DNA of 64,000 nt from Echinarachnius parma (lineage: Eukaryota; Echinodermata; Echinoidea; Clypeasteroida; Echinarachniidae), in NCBI GenBank assembly GCA_037951105.1, contig JBAMJV010010106.1, positions 118,651 through 182,650 of the forward strand. Reading direction: 5' to 3'. This document shows, piece by piece, positions 1-12,000 of the stretch. A program made the position numbers and the translations under genes. Within the stretch, counting starts at the first letter, position 1, and each line of letters begins with the position of its first letter. The notes under the pieces are model-generated. The model had not been told where the DNA came from and ran no database searches. It worked only from the letters and a program-made list of their open reading frames with translations.

Positions 1-45
1 ATCCTCGGACAGTTGTCCAGATTATCCTGAACACCATCGCCGTCA
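1..45 (-). CDS. Thrombospondin exon 16 (partial, cut by window edge)
   Basis: After an acceptor ending tttacag, the sequence reads (A)[14 protein letters not shown] before the window ends. This continues the type 3 series. The remaining repeats and the C-terminal domain must lie to the left. Confidence 0.93.
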
Positions 46-3000
46 CTGTAAATTAATTAATAAATATATAAATAAATACGTAAATAGATGCATGAATACA
101 TAAATACATGTATCATTACTGACATAAATAATTACGTATACAATATCGAAACAAACTTCATTTTTCGTTTGTATTCTATACAAAACAATATACATGTTTA
201 TATTTTGGTGGAAATAATTATAAAAAAACAAAACTTCATGATTAGTAATTTAAGTATAACCACTTGTATCGGCAGAGCTTTTTGGAATATGTTTATTTTA
301 TAATAGACATGTCTTATATTAATCTCACTTTAAGTTGTACAATATCAAATCGACCAGTTAGTTGGTGAACGAATTCAAACAGTAAGTAAATGTACTAAAC
401 TTAAAATCAAATAATTACAAATATGAACACCATAATATGTATGCTAATATTATGGATTCTGAACGAAACATGTGAACAAATTGCAAATGTTCCCTATTTC
501 ATTTTAGTCCAAGTTCAAATTCAAGTTTGTGTCTTATTCAAAATCCAAAATTAAAAAAAAAGTGCTGACATGTTAGAACTTACGCATCTTCATTGTTGTC
601 ACAAGCATCTCCAAGCAAGTCCGAATCGGTATTGTTCTGTCAAGGAAATTAAGACAAGAAAATGATACAGAAATGAAATGATAATCGCAAAATTTAGACA
701 GCACGACAAAATGAAGTGAAGATGTACGTCATGTCACATACAGATGGCGCTATAGGACTATTTCCTTCAGGACCGTCTATTATGCGGCGATTATATCCTT
801 ACTAGCTGGATTTAATTTCTGATTCAACATACTATTCTATATTTTATGAAAAATTAAATTAAAAAGTTCGCTGATTTTGTTTTAATTTGAAATTGGCACA
901 TTGGGTGGACGAAGGGGTTTATTTTAGTATGGCCCTTGTGCCAGGTTATAACGGTAACCCTGGACCTATTCTTGCCTGCATCAGCCTTAAAACAAAACTC
1001 AGATAGAGAGAAAACTGACCAGAAATTCATAACATTATAACATAAACGACAAAATAGAAAGCCCAATCTGATTTGCTTAATTCGTATTTGAAACAAAATT
1101 GTTACGTTCCACGTGTAAATAATACTTTTAATGACGTGAGTATAATATGCAAATACCTAGTAGATGTAGTTAGAAGGCAAACTACTGACCTGGTCTGGAT
1201 TGTAATGATTGGGGCAGTTGTCGCAGGCGTCTCCGATCCCATCGCCGTCCGAGTCCGTCTGCAGCGGGTTGGGGACCGTCTCACAGTTGTCGAGTGGGTT
1301 CAAAATTCCTAGAGAGAAGAGGATGATAAATATAAAGTTGTATGACAATAATAGTACTCATACTACGATTAAAACACTTGTTTGACTTGTTTGATTACGA
1401 ACATCAAGTACCCTGCACCCCGATAAATTGTAAACGCTCAATGTAACTACATATCAATATTGTCGCAAAATTATTACCGATTGAATTCACACTTCAATTA
1501 GTAAAAGAATCGACGATCATATTGCTTTAATACCAGTATTACTAATACTAATTGTTGGATAGATAAAGTATAGATTCAATCTAATTATTGCGGATATGGG
1601 ATGAAACACTTTAATGCCATATGATAAATTACATACTATCGTTGTCCTTGTCGTCGTCGCACTCGTCACCGAGACCGTCGAGATCGGTGTCGATCTGATT
1701 GGGGTTTGGTGTCCTTGGGCAGTTGTCACACACCGTCCCCAGCTCATCCCCATCACCGGATTGTCTCTGGTCTGGGTTGGACACCAGCGGGCAGTTGTCC
1801 TATGAGGCAGAAAACAAAAGTAATAGGCCTATTATACTAATATAACCTCTATCAATAAAGAATGTATGCGCTTGGGTACAATCGAGCACCACGGCTTACG
1901 TATTATATACTATAAGTATTATAAATCATAAACATTTCGATAAGAACTTAAATGTCATAATTTCTTTAAGGAACGTATCATTGAAATTAGTCAGGCTAGT
2001 ACATGTTACATTCCATTTTAACACATGTGGATAGCAAAATAATTATGATACCAATAATGTCATACATGCAAATGGTAATTACTTGTGGGACGCGTGGTTT
2101 CCAAGGAAACTTAAAGGAGACGTCCGGACGATTTGTAAAAAATTCTACCATAATCTACATAAATCAAAGACCAAAACTACCTACTTTTAATTAAAAAAAC
2201 ACCCTCCAAACCTGTCACAATCGAATTTTTAGTGTCACTAGTTTTGAATCGTAACTGTTCACTTTCTGTACGCTAGCGAGAAAGATCACGTGACGGCGTG
2301 GCGTATCAGCCTCACTTTGCGCGCGCTACCGCGGAAGCGGCTGCTATATTTTGCTTCACTTCGCTTAATGCCGATGTGTCAAGCGTTTGGATGTTCGAAT
2401 AAGCCAGGCAATGGCCAGAAAAGGATTTTTTTCGCCATTCCCAACCCAGCAAATGAGAGGGAAAGGTGCGCTAGATTGCTCGCCAACATTGGAATTGACA
2501 CATTTGACGTCAAAACGTACAAATATTGCAGGAATCGAGTCGTCTGTGAGGATCATTTCGAGCCGGAGTGAGCACTAGAAGGTCTGCCAGAGTTTCGGCA
2601 GGCCCCGCGCTGCGAGAGAGGTAGCTAGCTAGCGCGCCAACTGCCTTGTAAGTTGCACTCTTAAAAAGTGCCGAAAAGGAACGAAAATGCAAGATTATCA
2701 CGATCGCACCTATTCTAGACTATCTCTTATTTTACTTACATGTTTGCAAGGCTTTTAAAACAAATACGAGAACAATTACCTGCAAAAAAATGCGCTGATA
2801 ATCTCCCGATAATTTCCTAACTCGCTCGGATCAGATGAACTGAACCTAGCGCTATTTTGTTGCCAATTTGCGAATGGGGTAGACTACGTGTATGATACGC
2901 ATACTACACGTTATATGATATCGCAGCTCAGAAATTGGCAACGTTCGCAAACGATCTGATTTTCTGCTATTTTCAATCGCTTAGTGAAAGTCCCGCTCGC

Positions 3001-6000
3001 GTAACAAGCGCTTGAGTTTTGAATGTTTTCCTTCGGGAAAAGTAATATTTTGCTCAAAACTGAGGTAATTCTGAATGTTCTGTAACTATATTTCCGTAAA
3101 TATTGTTACATAAATCCAGCAAAGCATCGATACTTGTCATTTTATTGCCGTATAAAAAGATGAATTTGAGCGCGAAACACTGCATTTTTGCAGACCACTT
3201 TATGAGATTCGATCGGATAAAGCCGCCGCGCAGCAGCGGTCCAGCTGCCTGTGCTGCGCTGGCGGGCGGCCGGACGACCGCGGGCTGCACATTTTGCGGC
3301 AGAGGGCTGATATGAAAGTGAGGCTGCTACGTCATGCGCAATGCATCCTGGGACCGATTCTACTCGAGGCTGCTCGCGGCCGATTCGAACAAGAAGAATT
3401 ACCTTATTTTTTCGAAAACTGATTGTGAATGATTCTGATGGTCTTTTCTCATCGGGAAAAAGGTTATAGACTCCTAAAATATTGTACTTTCCCCTGGAAA
3501 CTGCTGAAAATCGTCCGGACGTCCCCTTTAAAGGCAAATAAAGCGTGACATGATAATGGCTATAGGTATGTAAGGTATGTACTCATTCGTTCATTAATTC
3601 AGTTATTAATGAATTAATTAATGAATTAATTAATTCATTCATTCATTCATTTATTCTTTCATTCATGCATTAATTCATTCATTCATCAATTCATTCATTC
3701 ATTCAAATATACAAAACTAACGCTAACTCTAGGCTAACCCCGTAACACTATCATTAATCCTAACTCTCATAATTATTAAAACGTCATAAAGTCTCCTTAA
3801 TAGGAAAGTACACACTTACAGGACCATTGGGCACACCGTCATTATCTGCATCCGGGTCACAGATATCTCCAAATTCATCCCCGTCGATGTTCTCTTGTCC
3901 GCTGTTCGGTATGTGCACACAGTTATCCTGCAACCCAAAACATGTTATATCAAAGTAACTCAAGTTGTCAAAGATAGATGATGTACAATAATTATGACTT
4001 AATCGTATCCGTTATTGGTTATTGGTCTACAATTGGTCTATATTAGTACATAATTTAATGGTTCGTGTTTGATGGTTTCACTTTGAATGGTGAACTGTCT
4101 GGTTACTCCACAATATACAATACAAGCAGCTATCCAATCAGGCCCATTTTGTTTTGATACATATCTTTTCCTCTGAATTAATCTATGTAAATGTCCATTA
4201 CGCAAAGGCTTCAGAAGTGAAACGTTATTTACCATAATATAAAAGCTTGGTTAATAAGATTTCCATTTTGACTATAATAATGTAGATGTAGAAATCCATA
4301 AATCGCAGAAACTTGGTACAGGTTTGTAGTAAACTCACCTTCCTGCAGTGTTTGTCGTGGCAGTCGAGGTCGTGGTCGGGGTAGCCATCGAGATCCTCAT
4401 CGAAGGCGCAATTGAAACCGTCGCCTGCATAGCCGATAACACACTACATAATACACAAACGAAACGCAAAGTCTTGTATAACAGATAATATTCATGAAAC
4501 AAATATATATGTATAGTACTTCAAGTTATATTATCGTTTGTGAACAGATCTCATATAGCTTGCTGGTTAAAGGGATAGTTGAGTTTTGGTATAGAGAGTA
4601 TAGTTTTGGTTAAACTTAATTTTAGTAACCAAAACCTGCACCATTACATTACAAACGAATAGGTATAACTCCACCATGTTCGAAAGGTATAAGAAATTAC
4701 AAACGACTAAGGAAAAAGCCGGTTGTCATTCAAAAAGAGCCGTTAAACTCAGGAGGGCGCTCTCTAAAAACTCATTGGTTACAACCATGTTTAATACAAA
4801 ATTATGCATGTGATGTTTTGTTAAAATAATGATTAAATAGAGAGATCATCAACAACTATTTAAAAACATATTTCGTAAACTTTCGAAATTAAAGTGTAAG
4901 CATTTTTTTTCAACGGCTGGTTCAAAATTATTGAATTATTGTGGGGCCCCACAATAATTATGTCTATTTTAGCCGTCTCTGAACCGATTTTGATCAAATA
5001 AAGTTCATTTCTGTCATTAAAATTGTATGCTCTTTCAAATTTGACACTCATTTTTTCATTACCTCAAAACAAAATTATTTCGTGCAGCGCCCTCTATACC
5101 AAAACTAAACTATCCCTTTAATTGTTGTGTTCTAGCGTCATTATACTATAATTGTTTGATGCTCACTTCATCGTTATGGGCATCATCACGATGCCTGATA
5201 TAGTAGATCATAATTATTGTATAGCAGGGACTGATGCCACCACCGTCCACCATTGGCTGCATGCTATTTTAGCGCATAATTTTCCCTGTGCATTGCTTCT
5301 TTTATTATTATGCTTTATATGTATTTAAAATGTTTAATATTTGTATTTTATGTTTTTGTTTTCATGGCGATTCTCACCTCACAATCATGCTCGAGGGCTT
5401 TTTTCTGACAAGGACTGATGAGGCAATCGGCTGCATGTTATTTCAGTTCACGATTTACCTTAAAGGGGCAGTCCGGACGAATTTTTTTTAAATACAGTAT
5501 ATTGGGAACAAATCAAGGGATATACTTTCAAACTATATACGTTTCGTATTTTTTGTAAATGTGTATGATGTTTTTTCATGACAATACTCACCTCGCATGT
5601 AAGGTCGCCATTGCGGTGCTGAAGGCAGTAAGCCTTTTTGTGACAGGGGCTGATGGCGCCATTAGGACACGTGACCGACTGTTGGCAGCCTACCGTCTGG
5701 TTGCCTTCAAATCCGGGCATGCAGTCGCCACAGTGGGAAGAGCCCTGCAGGGAACGAAATTGACACAAAATAATAATTATATCAACATTTTTTTGAAAAG
5801 CTTATCATAAGTTTAAAAAGTGCATGTATACACTGTTAAAACGCTGTGTAAACAAATTCAACTTTCAAATTTTTCAACAACCGCTGTTTGACATATGAAC
5901 CATCCAACTGTTGTTGAATACATTCAACATCCCCAGTTGTTTAAAGTTTACACAACTGTTGTTTTAATTTGTTCTACAACTGTTCTACAACTGTTGTTTA

Positions 6001-9000
6001 AAATAAATTTCAACAATCCCGTTGTTGAAATAGCAAATACAAAACAAGATGTAAAAGCGGCAAGGGTAGGATTCGAACCGGGGGTCTTTGGGTTATAAGT
6101 CTCACTCTCTATCGACTGCGCTATCTCGGTTCGCTTGGTTTGCGAAGGGACAAAAGAGGTTTTGACGCGGTGATTTTGCGGTCGAAACTATCACGTGATT
6201 TAACACGTTTCATCAACGCTTGAACAATGGCCGCTTCACGCAACCCTTCTTAATACAACTTATCATGCTACACCTAAAGATGTATGAAAAGATTTAACAA
6301 CCATTTTTACACAGCGTTTTTTTACACAGCGTTTTAACAGTGTACAAAATAACAGACAACTTCGTCTTCAGCCTACTTCTCTCCACTGCAGGAGGAAGGC
6401 CTCTTCACCAATTTTCCATTTTGATCTATCTTGAGCTATTCTTTGCCAAACAATGCCATTTTGTGCTGTTAAATCATCCCTCCATCTTCTGCCTTGTTTC
6501 CCTCTTTTTCTGGTTAGGAGTCCAAACTGTAGTTTTGTGTGTCCATCTGTTGTCATAACATCTGTTGTCATAACATCTGTCCATCTGTTGTCATAACATC
6601 TGTCCATCTGTTGTCATAATAGACCCCTATCAATTCATGTAATTCATACTAAAGAGACTGCCAACATTAGCTGGACTTTTCATAATGTTTCAATAATGTT
6701 TTGATATTGAATAGTAGTATACAATTATCTAAAGGGTTAATGAACACATTCCCCCCTCCCCAAACAGAGAAAAGTAAGAAAGAATATACAAAAAGAGAAA
6801 GAATGTCAACATTAGCTTAATCCTGTCATCGAACGATTGTCATGAACTCAAAATTGAGCCGATGTTTCCTTTCCTTTCAAAACTGTCCTATCAGGTGCAA
6901 AATCAGATGTGGACAGTAACTCTTTTGTACACAAAAACTTGGTCCAAGCTGTCACAGTGGTCATTATGATGATCATCATCCTAGTAATGGAGTTGGGGTT
7001 AGGCCTATAGGCGGCAATGACAGATCACATCGATCCCCCTCGCCAAATTTCGATAATACCCGCCACGCCGCGCCCCGGCCTCACATCGCACACCGCGCCC
7101 ACTAATCCGTCCAATGTAAGTATTACTGTAGTAACGCGCCACGCTTAAACGACTGCGATTAGCGTTCATTCTTCTCTGATAAATCCCCACGCCGGATCGG
7201 AGATCGTCTTGCATCCTGCTCGTTCACTATCGTTATGAAAAGACTCGTAAGTCTCAACAGTTTGTGCCGCGAAGTAAAAGCTATTTTTTCAAGAGTACAA
7301 ATGTATGTTACTTTGTTGGATGGCCTGACCGACGGACAAACTCAAGCGGCCGCTCTCTGATCTAATCATCCAAGCCCGCGCCGTCCCACGCAGGGGCCGG
7401 GTGATATCAATAGCCGCTTTTTCACGAAAAGCGGCTATCGGAGACGGGTCCATTATACTAACTATACGTTGAACTGTCAAGTCAAAGCGTCTATTAAAAC
7501 TATGAATTTCTCTGCATAATGACTACCACTCTTTTAAAGTTTTTTTCAACAGTCAGATGAATGTTTGTAGAGATTTTGTACGAAGTTACACTGTTACCGT
7601 TGCTATGGACTTTTAATATTTTTATTGTGGAATTTTGCTTACGTTCGCACGATGTGGATGCGCACAACTTGAGTTCCGGAGCAAACCGAACCCTAACTTT
7701 GAAGGCGATTTTCTCCGTATTTTTTTTTCACAGCCGGTTATCTATTTCACATTTAATTGGTTGTATCTCGGCGATCAAGCCACCAAAAACTATGATTTAT
7801 AATCAAATCAAAGCTTACGACATGGTCAACAAGATGGTATGCATAACTCAAACATGATTAATTTCAAGGCGTGTCTCAATTTGGGCTGCTCAGTCACATA
7901 TTGCCACAAAACAGTAGTTCTTTTGGAAGAAATAAAAGGCCCCAATTTAATTAACAAGTTGTACCTAACACTAACAAGTGTACTACATTATATAACCAAC
8001 ATGGAAGTGTACACTTACCAAGGTATTGATGCAGAGCGAGTACTGTACGCAGCCGCCATTATTGATTTCACACTCGTCAATGTCATCACAGATCTGCGGA
8101 AAAGTGGAGTGAGTTATACAGCCCAAACATTAAGCTTATCGATCAACCAATTATATAGTAATCCACAATAATACTCAGGATGAATTAAACATCATACATA
8201 CAATACAAGAATGATCATTGAGACTTTATGGTCGTTTTTATCCAGTCGATTCATAGTCATACGCAAAAGCTCTGCCCGAAAATGCACTCATGCGTTGACC
8301 AGAGAAAAAACGCTGAATCAAACCATTGTTCCAGATACGCAACGTCCGAAAATTGTTTCCATTTTTATATAATCAGAAATGTATGTTCTTGTATGAGTTA
8401 CGATTAATGTATTATTTATGTTCTTACATTTTTGTCACTGTATCGAGTCTTTATATATACTAACGTGTTTAAATGAGATTACGGCCTCGATATTAGACAA
8501 TAATATACCAAGTCAATAATGTAAACAATTATGCATGTCTCGGTTTCTGTGCTCGCATCACCGTCTCATTATAACACATCTAGCTTGGCTAACCTGTTTA
8601 TTGTGGAGTGCAGCCTCCAGACCGTTCCCTTCCAGACCCAGCCCGATGTAACCCCGAGGGCAAGGCGGGCATCTGAAGCCAGGGGCCGTATTTACACACT
8701 GTACAGCTTCTGAGCATGGTTCTGCCTCAGTGCACTGAATGTCATAACATTAGCAAAGGTTAATCAATATATTATATTTGTGGGAACAAAACATTATGTC
8801 TGAACACATTCATTAATTATGTTAAATGTAGATTAACACATTATAGTCGAATATGTTTCTAACTGAACGAATGAATTACATGATGTTCAGAAATATGAAA
8901 CAAGTAATTTGAACAGTGGTATTGCAAGACTTGGCATCCGACACTGCATCCAACTCAGCATCCATTGAGGCACCCGACTCATCACTCATCTTAATATAGC

Positions 9001-12000
9001 CATCCATTTCAGCATCCAAATTGGCATCCAACTCGAAGCCCATCTCAACACCCATCTCGGCATCCATCTTGGCATCCAACTCGTCACCCATCTCGGAATC
9101 CAACTCTACACCCATCTCGGCATCCAACTCTACACCCATCTCGGCATCCAACTCTACACGCAACTCGGCATCCAACTTGTCACCCATCTCGGCATCCAAC
9201 TATAGACCCATCTCGGCAGCCGACTCGTCACCCGTGTCGGCATCCAACTCGACACCCATCTCGGCATCCAACTCGTCACCCATGTCGGCATACAACTCAA
9301 CACCCATATTGGCATCCAACTCCTCAACCATCTCGGCATCGAACTCGTCACCCATCTCGTCACCCATCTCGGCATCCATCGAGGCAACCGACTCATCACT
9401 CATCTTGCCATCCATTTTAGTATCCGACTTGGCATCCAACTTGACATCCATCTCGGAATCCAACTCGTCACCCATCTCGGCATCCAGCTCGACACCCATC
9501 TCGGAATCAAACTCGACACCCATCTCGGCATCCAACTCGTCACCCATCTCGGCATCCAACTCGTCACCCATCTCGGCATCCAACTCGTCACCCATCTCGG
9601 CATCCAACTCGACACCCATCTCGGTATCAAACTCGTCACCAATCTCGGCATCCAACTCAACACCAATCTTGGCATCTAACTCGTCACCCATCTCGACATC
9701 CAACTCGTCACCCATCTCGGCATCCAACTCGTCACCCATCACGGCATCCATCGATGCACCCGACTCATCACACATCTTGCCATCCATTTCAGTATCCGAC
9801 TTGGCATCCAACTCGACACCTATCTCGTCATCCAACTCGTCACCCATCTCGACATCCAACTCGACACCCATCTCAGAATCCAACTCGACACCCTTCTCGG
9901 CATCCAACTCGACACCCATCTCAGAATCCAACTCATTACCCATCTTGGCATCCAACTCTTCACCTATATCGGCATCCAACTCGTCACCCATCTCGGCATC
10001 CAACTCAACACCCATCTCGGCATCCAACTCGTCACCCATCTCGGCATCCAACTCAACACCCATCTCGGCATCCAACTCGTCACCCATCTCGGCATCCAAC
10101 TCGTCACCCATCTCGGCATCCAACTCAACACCCATCTCGGCATCCAACTCGTCACCCATCTCAGAATCCAACTCGTCGCCCATCTCGGCATCCAACTCTT
10201 CACACATATCGGCATCCAACTCGTCACCCATCTCGGCATCCAACTCAACACCCATCTCGGCATCCAACTCAACACCCATCTCGGCATCCAACTCGTCACC
10301 CATCTCGGCATCCAACTCAACACCCATCTCGGCATCCAACTCAACACCCATCTTGGCGTCCAACTCGTCACCCATCTCGGCATCCAACTCGTCACCCATC
10401 TCAGAATCCAATTTGACACCCATCTCGGAATCAAACTCTTCACCCATATCGGCATCCAACTCGACACCCATAAGATACAACTAGACACTCATCTCGGCAT
10501 CCACTTCGTCAACCACGCAGCGTCAAAGCTGGCAAAAAAAGTCGAACTTATATGATCCCTACCTCATTAATATCGGCGCAATGCGTCCCGTTGCCCCGGA
10601 AGCCAGCCGGGCAAGGCCCGCACGTGAAGCCGTGCCCCCCTGGCTCATCAAAGCATGTGACCCCCGGGAAGCAGGGGTTGGAGTTGCAGTCCAGTTCGGT
10701 GATGATGGTCTGGGGACCTGAGGTAAAATAATCGGTGTTCTCTGTGTCATGTCGAGTGAGGGCAGCAGAGCGGATTAATATAATATGGGGAAAGAGAAAA
10801 CGTTAGAAAGAAGCGTTAAGGATTTGTGAAATAAATACATACAAGTGCTGGGAAGGATTCATGTGCCATTTTGGCAAACGAAAATCAAATTCTAATTTTG
10901 AAATAATCTATGACAATTCAAAGGAAAAGAAAATGCAACTTGAGCAATACTTGTATACAGAAAACACATACTACATTGTCATTCGTTGACCAAAGTAAAA
11001 GAGTTATGATATACATGTATAACAAAAAACTGCAAGCAAAGATAAAGGCTTGATTTTGCCAGTCACACACCTCTCAATCAAAACTATCTCATATGTATGC
11101 ATTCATTCGTTGACATTAGTTGTGTCTTGGCTATATTTTGCAAGTACAGCAAAAGCATGTGGAAATACGCAGTATATCTACAACACTTTTTACTACGGAA
11201 CACACTCAGAATACTATTGTATTAAAACATTGTCATTCGATTAAATACGTTCTTAACTAACATTTCACAATCCTAGTTGCAATAACAAAAATGTATTATA
11301 AATGTCGAATAGTACACAACACACACTTTGTACACTACATCCCAATATATTTCGGATCATGTGTTCATTAACAGGACACAAGTGTGCACCCATCCTTAAT
11401 CGACATACGAAGTCTATTATTTTTGCTAAACCATTACCAAAACATTAAATGAGCAAAAAAAAGAGAGAAGTGAAAATAAAATAGTGAATGAAGATCTAAT
11501 CCAAATAAGTAACAATCCGTAAATATTGCAAATTATCAGCGACGGCCCTTTTGGTAAGAAGTGTTGATCTACATCACATTATTAATAGGCTTCCCCGTCC
11601 CCTCCCCAAAATTCTGATCTGACAAGAATCTGTAACCAAGGATTCTAGTGGGATACAGGCATGACACATCGAGATCCCAGGGACTGTCCGCCTTTTGCAA
11701 GCCAAATTTCAAAGGTTGCGAGGTTATTGTCTTATATGAAAGAAAATGTCATTTAACAGCATGCCTGAAAACAATTAGCGCTTGAAATCTCGTTTTCGTG
11801 GAGTTATAGACCTCAAAATAGTACGATACAGCGCGTTTAATTGTGCATTATACGAGTATTCACCCGGTGCAAAATTTCGCTCACGGCGCTTTCCACGGAG
11901 TACCACGTTGCTGTGCGTGACCACTACGTGACCCGCGCATAACTTGTGATCGAACAACGGTGTAAGCGAATACTAAACAAAATAACCAAACTCGCTAAAA

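Larger units (their letters stand above)
2111..3531. mobile_element. TTAA-ended element (1.4 kb) carrying a THAP exon
   Basis: The ends are near-perfect inverted repeats: TTAAAGGAGACGTCCGGA on the left, and on the right, read inward, TTAAAGGGGACGTCCGGA, both continuing CGATTT. TTAA at both borders suggests a TTAA target as in piggyBac-like elements, although TTAA could instead be part of the TIR. The interior holds a plus-strand THAP exon, a GC-rich block (3220-3380) and a ZNF143-like motif. It sits in the thrombospondin intron between exons 13 and 12. No transposase catalytic domain was recognised. Confidence 0.7.

Noticed and set aside
4339-4424. Shorter version of exon 11 using the inner ag
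   Set aside because: It breaks the reading frame from exon 10 and loses an EGF cysteine; the outer acceptor solves both.
9021-10484. 487-codon plus-strand and 426-codon minus-strand open frames
   Set aside because: Both lie entirely within a 24-bp minisatellite whose unit is a multiple of three; open frames appear on both strands, and splicing of the thrombospondin exons on either side does not need them.
8936-10505. CRISPR-like repeat pattern
   Set aside because: Units are contiguous 24-mers without unique spacers, in an animal genome.
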